A DNA stretch of 64,000 nt, taken from assembly GCF_024172165.1 (NCBI RefSeq), contig NZ_JAMZEB010000002.1, positions 3,555,501 through 3,619,500 on the forward strand, read 5' to 3'. This stretch comes from Nonomuraea thailandensis (lineage in GTDB: Bacteria; Actinomycetota; Actinomycetes; Streptosporangiales; Streptosporangiaceae). Positions 9,115 to 18,682 of this stretch are shown one piece after another (the first letter of the stretch is position 1; each line of letters begins with the position of its first letter). Both the position numbers and the translations under genes were made by a program. The notes under the pieces were generated by a model, which did no database searches, was not told the origin of the DNA, and saw only the letters and a program-made list of their open reading frames with translations.

Positions 9115-12100
9115 GTGAAAGCGAATCGCGCGTTACGCGCAACAACTGTCATGGGCGTCGTGCTCTCGATGCTTCTCGTGGGCGGCCCCGCCGGCGCGGC
9201 ACGGGCGGCGGAGACCGAGCCGCCCGCCGCGCCGGCCTGCGAACGCCAGGTGGTGCTGGAGGCCTGGGTCACGGGCGGCGTGAACGTCCGCCCCGCCGCG
9301 GAGCAGGCCCTGCTCGCGGACGAGGCCGCGATCTGCGCCTTCCTCGAAGGTCTTCCCCGGCTCGCGGCGCAGGACGACCGTGAGCAGGTCGGCCGCGTCA
9401 AGGCCCGCGGAGGTCCCGAGGTGTCCGCGGCCGCCAACGCCGCCCTGCTCTCGGGCGACGCCGGCGCCGTGCAGGCCTTCCTCGCCGGGGGCTGGGAGCG
9501 GGCCCGGGAGATCGACCTGCGCGCCGGCGTGAACGAGATGAAGGCGGCCGGTGGACCGGAGGTCAAGGCCGCGGCCAACGCGGTGCTGCGCAACGGGACG
9601 CGGGAGGCCATGGGCAGGTTCGTCGAGTCGGGATGGCGGGTGCCGTACAGGCTGGACCTGCGGGCCATCGTCAACCGTGCGATGGCCGACGGCGGCCCGG
9701 AGGTGCAGGCCGCGGCGAACCGGGCGCTTCAGGACGGCAGCCTGGAGATGCACGAACGATTCGTCCAGATCGACTGGGGGGTGGCCCAGGCCAGGGACAA
9801 CGAGAACCAGACCCTGAGCGATCTGCGGACCAGCGCCACCGAGGCGACCCGCCGCGCGGCGTTCGAGACGATCGCCGCCGTCGCGCAGGCCGACCGCGCG
9901 GAGGCCGAGTCCCTGGCGGCCAAGAACGACGCGCTGGAGGCGCAACGCCTCGCCACGCTGGCCGGACGGGAGTCGGTGGAGGCCAGGCGCCAGGCCCAGC
10001 GTGCGGCCGAGGCCGCCGATCGCGCGGCGGCGGCGTCCCGTGTCGCCGTGCAGGCGGCGCGGGCGGCGGCGGAGGCCGCGCGCACCGCCGCGGGGGCCGC
10101 CGGACGCGCCGCCACGGCGGCGGCGCGGGCGCACACCAAGTCCGACGAGGCGTGGGCGGCCGCGGCGGCGGCGGAGCTGGACGCGGACGCCGCCGCCGAC
10201 GCGGAGGCGCACAACCGCGTCATGCAGCAGCTCGGCCCCCAGATCTCCGCCTGGCTCTCGCCCATCGACCAGATCATCGCCGTGAACCAGCAGGCGTTCG
10301 CCGCGGCGGCCGCCGCCGACTCGGCGCGGGCGAACACCGAGGCCGCAGGACGCGCCGCCGAGGCCGCCGGACACTACGCGGGGGAGGCGAGCGCCGAGGC
10401 CAAGGCCGCGTTCGCCGCTGCCGCGCGGGCGGGCGCGAGCGCGGAGCGGGCCAGGCGCGCCACCGCGGAGACGGTGCGTCACGCGAACATCGCCAAGGAG
10501 GCGGCCGACAAGGCGCGAGACGCCGCCACGCGTGCGGTGTCCTACGCCGAGCAGGCGGCGAGCGCGGCGGCCAGCGCGGCCGCGCACGCGGGCTCCGCCG
10601 TCAACGCGGCGGAACTGGCGACCCGGCACGCCGACAACGCCTACCTCGCGGCGGCGGACGCGCTGCAGGCCGCCGAGACGGCCCAGACCGTCTACAAGTC
10701 GGCGCGTGAGGCGGACGCCGAACGACTCCAGGACGAGCTGGAGCTCGAGCTGTCCTTCGCCCGGCACGTCGGCGCGCAGGCCGCCCAGGCCCGCATGGGG
10801 GACGCCCGCGGCTTCGGCGTGCCGATGCGCGACTACCACACTCCGCAGGTCGACGCGCTGCTCGCCGAGGCGGCCGACCCGCGGACCGCCGCGGCGGTGG
10901 CGGTGCGCAAGGCGCGGGAAGCGGCCCGGTACTTCGCGACCGTGCCCGGCACGTGGACCAGCTCGGCGGCCGTGGACGCCCTCGGCGAGGACGACGACCT
11001 GCTCGTCCTCGAGTTCGCCCGGCGCGGGCTCAAGGCCGCCGAGGAGCAGGACGACCGCACGACGCTGACCGGCCTCATGGTCACCGGCACCCCCGCCATG
11101 AGAGCCGCCGCCCAGAACGCCCTCGACGGCGGCTGGCCCCGCGTCGTCGCGTTCCTCGACGACCCGGACTACCCCGAGCGGCCCGCCGAGCTACGAGAGC
11201 GGATCGGGCGGATCCTCGCCGAGGCCCGCGACGCCGGCAGGACGGAGACCGAGCAGGCGGCCAACACCGCCCTGCGCGCGGACGACCCGGAGGCCCTGGA
11301 GAAGTTCCTGGACTCGACGTACAACACCGCGCACACGATCGACATCCGGTCGCAGGTCGACGCGATCGCCGGCGACGACTCCCACGGCACCGAGGTGCGC
11401 AACGCCGCCCAGGTCGCGCTGGCCGGCACGACGGCGATGCAGGTCGAGTTCCTGGAGGTGGGCCGGCACCGCGCGGCCGAGCGCGACCACGCGACCGCGA
11501 CGCACAACTACATCGCCACCTCCCTGATGATCGAGACCTCGCAGATCGCGCAGAGCGCCGTCGAGTTCGCGCGCACCGCGCAGGCCGCGGCGGCACGGGC
11601 CCGCGGCGCGGCTGAGAAGGCGATCGAATACGCCGGCTACGCCGGCACCGCGGCCGAGCAGGCGCGGAAGTACGCGAGCGAGGCCGTCGAGAGCGCACGC
11701 GACGCCGCCGCGTCCGCGGAACGAGCCGCGCAGGCCGTCCGCACCGCTGCCGCCGCGACCCGGCAGGCCCAGCAGTCGGCCAGGCGGGCGTCGCTGTCGG
11801 CCCGCTGGGCGCGGGCCTCGGCCGTCTCGGCGGCACAGGACGCGGCCGGCGCCTTCGCCGCCTACGACGCCTCGTACGCGGCGCAGATCCGGGCCGGCCA
11901 GAGCGCGTCGGAAGCGGCTCGCATCGCGGCCGAGGTGTTCGAGGACTATCGGGAGGAGGCCGAGAGGCGCCTGGGGGCGCTCAAGGCCGAATGGTACGGA
12001 CACTGCAAGTGGGGGCCGGAGGACGGCCTGCCCGGGTACAACGACTGCAACGCCTACGTCGAGGAGATCCTCAACGACCCCAAGGGGCCGCTCCACGACC

Positions 12101-13179
12101 CGGACGGCTACGCCGAGGAACGCATTCAGCACTGCCGCAACCAGTTCGTCGGCAAGGCCCAGGACGCCTGCATGTCCCTCGTCATGAGCCCGCTGTTCTA
12201 CTTCGCGGCCAGGGGGATCGCCGACCGGGAGACCGAGACCCACCGTCTCGCCGAGGAGTACATGACGCTGTTCGGGCTGGACCTGCTCAACGCCGCCTCG
12301 CAGTACTCGGTCGCCGGCAAGTGCAGGAGCGCCGCCAAGGGCGGCATCCTGATGGGGATCAAGAAGTTCTCCGACTGCATCACCGGGTTCCTGGACCTGA
12401 CCGAGGAGCCCGACTGGGACAAGTACTCCAGCCAGTGGAAGGGGACCTTCGTGGAGTCGCTCGTCCCGGAAGAGCTGCGCTTCGCCGAGTACAACTCGAT
12501 CTGGGGCACGATGTACCTCAACGGGCACCTGTCCGATCGGACCATCCTCTCGGCGCTGTACGAGAGCGATCTGGCGACCTCGCTTCTGCGGATCCTCCCG
12601 ATCGGGTGCGTGCAGGAGGGCGGGCAGTGCCCGTACGAGGACACCGCGCGACAGCTCAGGGACGTGAGCGAGTCGATCAAGCCGCAGAACAACCAGGGCT
12701 ACCTCGTCGACGCCTCCGGACGGGTGCTCGACGCGAACGGGCTGCCGATCGCGGCCCTTCCTCCGGCCGGCGATCTCGCGGCGTGGGGGAGGTACACGGT
12801 CCAGAGCGGGCTGCACGACGACCTGGCGGCCCTCGAACACCGCCTCGGGCTGCTGTACAGGCAGGAGTTCGGGGTGCCCATGGCGCCTCCGGCCTGGCAC
12901 CTGGAGACGCAGCTCGCCTATCGCGTCGCGACGCGGGAGGTGGAGCTCCGTGACAACACGCTGCGGCTCGTCATGAACAACCGTGGCGGTGTCTGTGACG
13001 CCGTGCCGATCGCAGGCACGGGGCCCGATGCGCAGCGCCAGGTGGTGGCAGGGTGCGTCCAGGCCGTCAAACTGCTGCTCCCGGCCGGCACAACCATGAT
13101 CATCTACTATCCCGACCCGGCGAATCCGGCGGAACTGCTCGAGGTCACCGTGCGTGGCGTCGGCCGCTGGCTGGACTGA
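9115..13179 (+). CDS. Secreted ALF-repeat protein with deaminase-like C-terminal domain
   Basis: 1354 residues from GTG 9115 (GAAAGGG site). Signal peptide 1-32 (ends ARAA). Residues 40-215 hold four ALF-type repeats (GGPEV.AAANAAL...F), which reappear around 640-800. Between and after them lie long Ala-rich coiled-coil arms (about 230-590 and 810-950). A Cys-bearing linker domain follows (about 960-1200). The last 93 residues contain H-x-E (His1262, Glu1264), then NNRGGVC (Cys1294), GC (Cys1314) and LLPAGTTM, in the order His-x-Glu...Cys...Cys...LLP of SCP1.201/DddA-type cytidine deaminases as I remember them. The Cys pair is split by 19 residues instead of 2-4. The exported rod-plus-tip architecture fits a polymorphic toxin. 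Toxicity and activity are inferred, not shown. Confidence 0.75.
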   Translation: MKANRALRATTVMGVVLSMLLVGGPAGAARAAETEPPAAPACERQVVLEAWVTGGVNVRPAAEQALLADEAAICAFLEGLPRLAAQDDREQVGRVKARGGPEVSAAANAALLSGDAGAVQAFLAGGWERAREIDLRAGVNEMKAAGGPEVKAAANAVLRNGTREAMGRFVESGWRVPYRLDLRAIVNRAMADGGPEVQAAANRALQDGSLEMHERFVQIDWGVAQARDNENQTLSDLRTSATEATRRAAFETIAAVAQADRAEAESLAAKNDALEAQRLATLAGRESVEARRQAQRAAEAADRAAAASRVAVQAARAAAEAARTAAGAAGRAATAAARAHTKSDEAWAAAAAAELDADAAADAEAHNRVMQQLGPQISAWLSPIDQIIAVNQQAFAAAAAADSARANTEAAGRAAEAAGHYAGEASAEAKAAFAAAARAGASAERARRATAETVRHANIAKEAADKARDAATRAVSYAEQAASAAASAAAHAGSAVNAAELATRHADNAYLAAADALQAAETAQTVYKSAREADAERLQDELELELSFARHVGAQAAQARMGDARGFGVPMRDYHTPQVDALLAEAADPRTAAAVAVRKAREAARYFATVPGTWTSSAAVDALGEDDDLLVLEFARRGLKAAEEQDDRTTLTGLMVTGTPAMRAAAQNALDGGWPRVVAFLDDPDYPERPAELRERIGRILAEARDAGRTETEQAANTALRADDPEALEKFLDSTYNTAHTIDIRSQVDAIAGDDSHGTEVRNAAQVALAGTTAMQVEFLEVGRHRAAERDHATATHNYIATSLMIETSQIAQSAVEFARTAQAAAARARGAAEKAIEYAGYAGTAAEQARKYASEAVESARDAAASAERAAQAVRTAAAATRQAQQSARRASLSARWARASAVSAAQDAAGAFAAYDASYAAQIRAGQSASEAARIAAEVFEDYREEAERRLGALKAEWYGHCKWGPEDGLPGYNDCNAYVEEILNDPKGPLHDPDGYAEERIQHCRNQFVGKAQDACMSLVMSPLFYFAARGIADRETETHRLAEEYMTLFGLDLLNAASQYSVAGKCRSAAKGGILMGIKKFSDCITGFLDLTEEPDWDKYSSQWKGTFVESLVPEELRFAEYNSIWGTMYLNGHLSDRTILSALYESDLATSLLRILPIGCVQEGGQCPYEDTARQLRDVSESIKPQNNQGYLVDASGRVLDANGLPIAALPPAGDLAAWGRYTVQSGLHDDLAALEHRLGLLYRQEFGVPMAPPAWHLETQLAYRVATREVELRDNTLRLVMNNRGGVCDAVPIAGTGPDAQRQVVAGCVQAVKLLLPAGTTMIIYYPDPANPAELLEVTVRGVGRWLD

Positions 13180-13188
13180 GCCGCGTCC

Positions 13189-13212
13189 CCCCGCCCTCCG
13201 GCGAGGGCGGGG
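13189..13212 (+). terminator. Terminator hairpin after the ALF-repeat gene
   Basis: Arms CCCCGCCCTC and GAGGGCGGGG pair perfectly around a CGGC loop, 9 bp past the stop codon. The small downstream gene is therefore likely to have its own promoter rather than being strictly co-transcribed. Confidence 0.8.
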
Positions 13213-13300
13213 CTGGACGGATTTCCAGGCTTTGACAGGACGCCATCACCATATGTCCAGCCGCGTGCTGATATTTCGGAAATGTAGGGACCATAGGGGG

Positions 13301-13636
13301 GTGAATCTTAACGGTCGTACATTCGTGATGGTGAGCTCGACGGCGAGCGCGGTGAACCCCGACAGCCCCACCCGGTTCCAGTACTGGGAGGCCGACGAGG
13401 TCGTGTGGGGCGAGTACACCGGCGACACGGTGACCCACGGGCGCTTCGTCGGCACGCGCGACGGCGACCAGGTGTCGATCGCCTACGCGCACGCGCTGAA
13501 GGCCGGCGGCAAGGCGGGCGGGCAGAGCAGCAGCCGCATCGAGACCGGCGACGACGGGCTGCTGCGCCTGGTGGAGGAGTTCAGCTTCGACGGGGACGAC
13601 ACGCTGCACGTGAGCGTGTGCACCGAGGTCTCCTAG
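13301..13636 (+). CDS. Small beta-rich protein of the family often called N-acetylglutamate synthase
   Basis: 111 residues from GTG 13301, giving MNLNGRTF; a G-rich stretch lies immediately upstream, so spacing is tight, and ATG 13328 is the alternative. The pattern NGRTF...FQYWEADEVVWGEYTGD...GRFVGTRDGDQ...LRLVEEF is a run of short beta strands seen in a small actinobacterial family that databases often label N-acetylglutamate synthase; nothing here resembles a GNAT or NAGS fold, so that label is doubtful. It sits 121 bp after the deaminase-like gene, beyond a hairpin, and ends 6 bp from the convergent Lrp gene. A role as immunity protein for its neighbour is possible but unsupported. Confidence 0.6.
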   Translation: MNLNGRTFVMVSSTASAVNPDSPTRFQYWEADEVVWGEYTGDTVTHGRFVGTRDGDQVSIAYAHALKAGGKAGGQSSSRIETGDDGLLRLVEEFSFDGDDTLHVSVCTEVS

Positions 13637-13642
13637 CGGGGT

Positions 13643-14278
13643 TCAGTCGTCCTTGCGCAGGGCGGCCCGGCCCTCGGCGGCGCCGACGAAGCGCATCTTG
13701 CCGAGCGGCACGTCGCCCTGCGCCTCCTGGGCGGGCCGCCGCTGCTGCCGGGGCCGGTCCCGATCGCTCGGCAGCACGTACGGCCGCCTGAGCACCTCGT
13801 CCAGGATGAACACGGTCTCGGTCGCCTTGACCGCCGGGATGTTGGCCAGCCGGTCGGTCACCATGGTGTGCACGGCGGCCACGTCGGAGACCCGTACCTG
13901 GATCATCGCGTCGTGCTGCCCGGTGGTGATCGCGCAGTACTCCACCTCCGGCATCCTGGCCAGCTCCGCCCTGAACTGCTTCCACATCTGCTGGCGCACG
14001 GTCACGAAGATCAGCGCCGTGATGCCGAGCCCCGTCCTGACGTGGTCGATCTCCGCCGTGAACCGTTTGATCGCGCCGTCGGCGCGCAGCGCCTCGAAGC
14101 GGGTGTAGGCGTTGGCCCGGGAGATGCCCACCCGCTCGGCCAGCGCCGCGACGGAGATCCTGCCGTTCTCGCGCAGCACCTCAAGGATCTTCAGGTGGAT
14201 GTCGTCCAGCTCGAGACCGATGCCGATCCGTCCAGGCTGACCGCCACCACTGACACCATTTCTGGAAATTTCACTCAT
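13643..14278 (-). CDS. Lrp/AsnC-family transcriptional regulator
   Basis: About 211 residues from ATG 14278 (GAGG 6 nt upstream; ATG 14281 also possible). N-terminal helix-turn-helix (LDDIHLKILEVLRENGRISV and ALAERVGISRANAYTRFEAL) followed by a RAM/ligand-binding alpha-beta domain (GLGITALIFVTV...EYCAITTGQHDAMIQVRV). The C-terminal 45 residues are basic and longer than in typical Lrp proteins (about 150 residues), as is the N-terminal Gly-rich leader. It is divergent from the peptide-transport operon and is the obvious candidate to control it in response to an amino acid. Confidence 0.85.
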   Translation of the reverse strand: MSEISRNGVSGGGQPGRIGIGLELDDIHLKILEVLRENGRISVAALAERVGISRANAYTRFEALRADGAIKRFTAEIDHVRTGLGITALIFVTVRQQMWKQFRAELARMPEVEYCAITTGQHDAMIQVRVSDVAAVHTMVTDRLANIPAVKATETVFILDEVLRRPYVLPSDRDRPRQQRRPAQEAQGDVPLGKMRFVGAAEGRAALRKDD

Positions 14279-14388
14279 CATTACCTCATCCACCTTTATA
14301 TACGTCTTGCTGACCGCACAGTCCCTGGACGATCTGCCGGACAATCCTCGACATCCTTCTGCTGAACGTCCAATTTTGGAGGACTCTC

Positions 14389-15969
14389 ATGGCGACCCGC
14401 TCCCAGACGGCGGCCGTGCTGCTCGCCGGTGCACTCGCCCTGGCCGCCTGCGGCAGCGGCGGCACGTCACAGACCCCCGCGGCCTCCGGCGGCGGCGGGA
14501 AGACCCTCGTCATCGACACGTCCTTCGACCTCAAGACCGCCGACCCCGGCCGCACGTACGAGCCCACGGGGCTCATCGTCGGCAAGGCGGTGTACGAGAC
14601 GCTGCTCACCTTCGACGGGGCCGACGTGACCAAGCCGGTGCCGGCGCTGGCCGAGTCGTACGAGCTGTCCGAGGACGGCAAGACGCTGACCCTCAAGCTC
14701 AAGCAGGGCGCCACGTTCGCCGACGGCACGCCGATCACGGCTGACGACGTGGTGTTCTCGCTGACGCGCGTGCGCGACATGAAGGGCACGCCGTCGTTCC
14801 TGCTGGACGGCGTCGAGGTGGCCAAGACCGACGACACGACGATCACGCTGACGTCGAAGGCGGCCAACCCCGCGCTGCCGTTCATCCTGCCGAACCCGGC
14901 CCTGGGCATCCTCAACAGCAAGCTCGCCAAGCAGAACGGCGCGACCGCCGACGCCCAGGACAAGGCCGAGCAGTACCTGAACGCCAACTCCGCCGGCTCC
15001 GGGCCGTACACCATCGAGTCGTTCAACGTGAGCAGCCAGGTCACGCTCAAGGCGAACCCGAAGTACTACGGGACCAAGCCCGCCTACGACAAGGTCGTCA
15101 TCCGCAACGTCGAGGCCGCCACCCAGAAGCTGAACGTCCAGCGCGGCGACAGCCAGGTGGCGCTGAACCTGTCGGGCGACCAGGTGACCGGCATGCCCGC
15201 CACCCTCCAGGTCAAGAAGACCGCCTCGGCGAACGTCATCTTCCTGCTGGCCAACCAGGACTCCGCGATCAGCAAGACCACGCCGAACGCCAAGTTCGTC
15301 GAGGCCGTGCGCAAGGGCGTGGACTACGCGGGGCTGCTGGAGCTGGCCGGCGAGGGCTCGACCCAGGCGCCGGGCGTCATCCCGTCCCAGATCCTCGGCG
15401 CGCTGCCCGCCGACCAGGGAGCCAAGCGGGACGTCGAGGGCGCCAAGGCGGCGCTGGCCGCCAGCGGGCTGTCCAACCCGACCGTGAAGCTGGAGTACCC
15501 GAGCGAGCTGACCGTGAACGGGCTGTCGTTCCAGCCGCTGGCCGAGCGCATCCAGGCCAACCTCAAGGAGGTCGGCATCACGGTGGACCTGCAGCCCGCG
15601 CCGGTCACGACGGCGCTGGACAACTACCGCAACGGCAAGGAGGAGATGGGCCTGTGGTACTGGGGCCCCGACTACCCCGACCCCAGCGACTACCTCGCCT
15701 TCCTGCCCGGTAAGACCGTCGGCCTGCGGGCCGGCTGGAAGGAGGGCACGGCCAAGGAGATCGAGGAGGCCGGCGCCAAGGCCGCCGAGACGATCGGCGA
15801 CGACGCGCGCAAGACCGCCTACGCCGACGTCCAGACCAAGCTCAACGCCTCCGGGCCGTTCATCCCGCTGATCCAGCCGAGCCAGAACATCGTGACGGCC
15901 GCCTCCGTGACCGGCCTGGAGTACCACCCGGTGTGGACGGTCGACCTCGCCGACCTCGGCGCGAAGTAG
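14389..15969 (+). CDS. Peptide ABC transporter substrate-binding lipoprotein (SBP family 5)
   Basis: A 526-residue lipoprotein. GGAGG lies 8 nt before ATG 14389. Lipoprotein signal peptide with lipobox LAAC (Cys near residue 24). The body carries family-5 oligopeptide/dipeptide binding-protein features: EPTGLIVGKAVYETLL, LAESYELSEDGKTLTLKLKQ, FADGTPITADDVVFSL, and GLWYWGPDYPDPSDYLAFL near the C-terminus. It should capture peptides outside the membrane and deliver them to the two permeases. First gene of the operon; a short hairpin (TGCGT/ACGCA) in the 39-bp gap to the permease gene may allow excess binding-protein synthesis. Confidence 0.92.
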   Translation: MATRSQTAAVLLAGALALAACGSGGTSQTPAASGGGGKTLVIDTSFDLKTADPGRTYEPTGLIVGKAVYETLLTFDGADVTKPVPALAESYELSEDGKTLTLKLKQGATFADGTPITADDVVFSLTRVRDMKGTPSFLLDGVEVAKTDDTTITLTSKAANPALPFILPNPALGILNSKLAKQNGATADAQDKAEQYLNANSAGSGPYTIESFNVSSQVTLKANPKYYGTKPAYDKVVIRNVEAATQKLNVQRGDSQVALNLSGDQVTGMPATLQVKKTASANVIFLLANQDSAISKTTPNAKFVEAVRKGVDYAGLLELAGEGSTQAPGVIPSQILGALPADQGAKRDVEGAKAALAASGLSNPTVKLEYPSELTVNGLSFQPLAERIQANLKEVGITVDLQPAPVTTALDNYRNGKEEMGLWYWGPDYPDPSDYLAFLPGKTVGLRAGWKEGTAKEIEEAGAKAAETIGDDARKTAYADVQTKLNASGPFIPLIQPSQNIVTAASVTGLEYHPVWTVDLADLGAK

Positions 15970-16008
15970 GGGCGGTCCGAGTGCGTTCCCACGCAAGGGC
16001 GGTCTGAG

Positions 16009-17031
16009 GTGCCTCCGCTCGCGCGGTTCCTCATCCGCCGCGTCCTGCTGGCCGTCCTGATGGCCTGGGGCATCACGCTCGTCACGTTCGTCCTGACGAA
16101 CCTCGTCCCCGGCGACCCGGTCGCCGCCAACCTCGGCCAGCGGGCACTGGGCGACCCGGCCATCGTCGCCCAGTGGCGGGCCGAGCACGGCCTGGACAAG
16201 CCGCTGTGGCAGCAGTACCTGATCCACCTGCAGGGCCTGGTCCAGGGCGACCTGGGCATGAGCCAGCAGAGCCACCGCCCGGTCAGCCAGGACCTGGCCG
16301 AATTCGTGCCGGCGACGCTGGAGCTGGCGGGCGCGGCGATCCTGGTCTCGCTGGTGCTGGGCGTGGCGTTCGGCGTCGTGGCCGCGCTGCGCCGCGACCG
16401 GCTCTCCGACCACGCGCTGCGGGTGCTGAGCCTGATCGGCATCTCGGTGCCGACGTTCTGGCTGGCGCTGGTCGCGTTCTACGTGTTCTTCTACCGCCTG
16501 CAGATCACCCCCGGCAGCGGCCGGGTGGACGCCGCCCTCGGCGGCGCCCCCGCCGTCACCGGGCTGCAGACGGTGGACGCCGTGCTGGCCGGCCGATGGG
16601 ACATCTTCTCCTCGGCCGTCGGCCACCTCATCACGCCCGCGCTGGTGCTGGCGCTCTACACGATCGGCCTGCTGACCCGCTTCACCCGCTCGGCGGTGCT
16701 GGAGGTGCTCGGGCAGGACTACGTGCGCGCCGCCCGCGCCAAGGGCCTGCCAGGGCGGACGATCCTGTTCCGGTACGTGCTGCGCTCGGCGCTGGTGCCC
16801 ATCATCACCGTGGCGGGCCTGGCCTTCGGCAGCCTGCTGTCGGGCACCGTCCTGGTCGAGGCGATCTTCGCCTGGCCCGGCATCGGCCAGTACGCCTACA
16901 AGAGCGCCACCACCCTCGACCTGCCCGCCGTCATGGGCGTCGGCCTGGTGGTGGGCATCGTCTACCTCGTCATCAACCTGGTCGTGGACGTCCTGTACGG
17001 CGTCATCGACCCCCGAGTGAGGCTGCAATGA
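16009..17031 (+). CDS. Peptide ABC transporter permease, DppB/OppB type
   Basis: 340 residues from GTG 16009. Six predicted membrane helices, beginning RRVLLAVLMAWGITLVTFVL and VPGDPVAANLG, the standard N-terminal signature of DppB-type permeases. The EAA loop (EVLGQDYVRAARAKGLPGRT) contacts the ATPases. The family signature MGVGLVVGIVYLVINLVVDV is at the end. Its stop overlaps the next start as ATGA, so the two permeases are translationally coupled. Confidence 0.92.
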   Translation: MPPLARFLIRRVLLAVLMAWGITLVTFVLTNLVPGDPVAANLGQRALGDPAIVAQWRAEHGLDKPLWQQYLIHLQGLVQGDLGMSQQSHRPVSQDLAEFVPATLELAGAAILVSLVLGVAFGVVAALRRDRLSDHALRVLSLIGISVPTFWLALVAFYVFFYRLQITPGSGRVDAALGGAPAVTGLQTVDAVLAGRWDIFSSAVGHLITPALVLALYTIGLLTRFTRSAVLEVLGQDYVRAARAKGLPGRTILFRYVLRSALVPIITVAGLAFGSLLSGTVLVEAIFAWPGIGQYAYKSATTLDLPAVMGVGLVVGIVYLVINLVVDVLYGVIDPRVRLQ

Positions 17032-17888
17032 GACGCGTGAGTCTCCTGGGGAGGCTCCCCGAGGCGTGGCGGCAGCCGCTGGCCGTGACCGGCGGCGTGC
17101 TCGCCGTGGCGTGGGTGGTCATCGCGCTGCTCGCGCCCTGGATCGCCCCGCACGACCCGCTCGCCCAGGAGCTGCCCCGGCTCGCGCCGCCCGGCCCCGG
17201 CCACTGGTTCGGCACCGACCAGCTCGGCCGCGACATCCTGAGCCGCGTCATGTACGGGGCGCGGGTGTCGATCCCGCTGACGCTGCTGCTGGTGGCCCTG
17301 TCGGTGCTGATCGGCGGCCTGCTCGGCGCGTGCGCCGGATACTTCGGCCGCTGGGTGGACGAGACGATCATGCGGGTGGCGGACCTGGTGTTCGCGTTCC
17401 CGACCGTGATCCTGGCCATGGTGGTGGCCGCCGCGCTGGGCGCGAGCCTGACCAACGCGGTGCTGGCCGTGCTGGTGGTGGCCTGGCCCGCCTATGCCCG
17501 CGTCACGCGCGGCCTGGTGCTGGGGGTGCGCGAACGCGAGTTCGTGCTGAGCGGACGGCTGCTGGGCTTCTCCGTGTGGCGCTCGCTGCGCGTGGATGTG
17601 CTGCCCAACATCACCGGCCCGATCCTGGTGCTGGCCACCCTCGACATCGGCACCGCCCTGCTGCTGCTGTCCGGGCTGTCGTTCCTGGGCCTGGGGGCCA
17701 AGCCGCCCTCCCCCGAGTGGGGGGCGATGGTGGCCTCCGGCGTGGAGGTCTTCGACAGCTGGTGGGTGGCGACGTTCCCGGGGCTGGCCATCCTGACCGT
17801 CGTGCTGGCGTTCAACTTCCTGGGGGACACGCTGCGCGACGCCCTCGACCCCCGTACGGCCCGCGCGATCAAGGAGCGTGCGCTGTGA
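17028..17888 (+). CDS. Peptide ABC transporter permease, DppC/OppC type
   Basis: 286 residues. The start ATG 17028 overlaps the previous stop (ATGA). Signature LAPWIAPHDPLAQ and FGTDQLGRDILSRVMYGARV near the N-terminus, EAA loop around YARVTRGLVLGVREREFV, and the closing NFLGDTLRDALDPR typical of DppC. It pairs with DppB to form the channel. Overlaps the following ATPase gene by GTGA. Confidence 0.92.
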   Translation: MRRVSLLGRLPEAWRQPLAVTGGVLAVAWVVIALLAPWIAPHDPLAQELPRLAPPGPGHWFGTDQLGRDILSRVMYGARVSIPLTLLLVALSVLIGGLLGACAGYFGRWVDETIMRVADLVFAFPTVILAMVVAAALGASLTNAVLAVLVVAWPAYARVTRGLVLGVREREFVLSGRLLGFSVWRSLRVDVLPNITGPILVLATLDIGTALLLLSGLSFLGLGAKPPSPEWGAMVASGVEVFDSWWVATFPGLAILTVVLAFNFLGDTLRDALDPRTARAIKERAL

Positions 17889-18682
17889 CGCCGGACATCA
17901 CCGACCCTTTGACGCTGGACATCACCGATCTGCGGGTCTCGATCGGCGGCAAGGAGATCCTGCGCGGCGTGGACCTGCGGCTGCAGGCCGGGCGCGTGCA
18001 CGGCCTGGCGGGGGAGAGCGGGTCGGGCAAGACGATGACCGGCCTGGCCGCGCTCGGGCTGCTGCCGCACGGCGCCCGGGCGACCGGCTCCATCCGGCTC
18101 GGCGAGCGCGAGCTGCTGACGCTGCCGCCCAAGGAGCTGAACCGGGTCCGCGGCGGCGAGATCGCCATGGTCTTCCAGGATCCGGCCACCAGCCTGCACC
18201 CGATGCTGACCATCGGCAAGCAGCTCACCGAGCACATGCGCCACCACCTCCGGCTCGGCAAGGCCGAGGCGAAGGCGCGGGCCGTGGAGCTGCTGGGCAA
18301 GGTCCGCATCCCGGGGCCGCAGGAGGCGTACGGGCGCTACCCCCACCAGTTCTCCGGCGGCATGCGCCAGCGGATCGCGATCGCCATCGCGCTGGCCTGC
18401 TCGCCGAAGGTGCTCATCGCCGACGAGCCCACGACGGCGCTGGACGTGACCGTGCAGGCCGGCGTGCTGCGGCTGCTGCGCGGCCTGTGCGACGAGCTGG
18501 GGCTCGCGGTGCTGCTGGTCACGCACGACCTGGGCGTCATGTCGGCGGTGGCCGACGAGGTGAGCGTGATGAAGGACGGCCTGGTGGTGGAGTCGGGGCC
18601 GCGCGGACGGGTGCTGCGCGAGCCGGAGCACGCCTACACGCGAGCGCTCCTCGACTCCCTGCCCGATGCGGAGATGCGATGA
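17885..18682 (+). CDS. Peptide ABC transporter ATPase, DppD type
   Basis: 265 residues from GTG 17885. Walker A GESGSGKTM, Q-loop FQDPATSLHPM, signature FSGGMRQRI, Walker B VLIADEPTTALD and H-switch LLVTHD are all present. It lacks the Cys-rich oligopeptide C-terminal tail found in longer DppD proteins, ending LLDSLPDAEMR. With DppF it forms the heterodimeric motor of the importer. Overlaps both neighbours by 4 bp. Confidence 0.92.
   Translation: MTPDITDPLTLDITDLRVSIGGKEILRGVDLRLQAGRVHGLAGESGSGKTMTGLAALGLLPHGARATGSIRLGERELLTLPPKELNRVRGGEIAMVFQDPATSLHPMLTIGKQLTEHMRHHLRLGKAEAKARAVELLGKVRIPGPQEAYGRYPHQFSGGMRQRIAIAIALACSPKVLIADEPTTALDVTVQAGVLRLLRGLCDELGLAVLLVTHDLGVMSAVADEVSVMKDGLVVESGPRGRVLREPEHAYTRALLDSLPDAEMR

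Noticed and set aside
13301..13636. N-acetylglutamate synthase function
   Set aside because: The sequence is a small beta-rich protein with no acetyl-CoA-binding GNAT motif; the database label for this family appears unreliable.
14467..17028. 853-codon minus-strand frame across the peptide-transport operon
   Set aside because: Composition artefact antisense to well-supported dpp-type genes.
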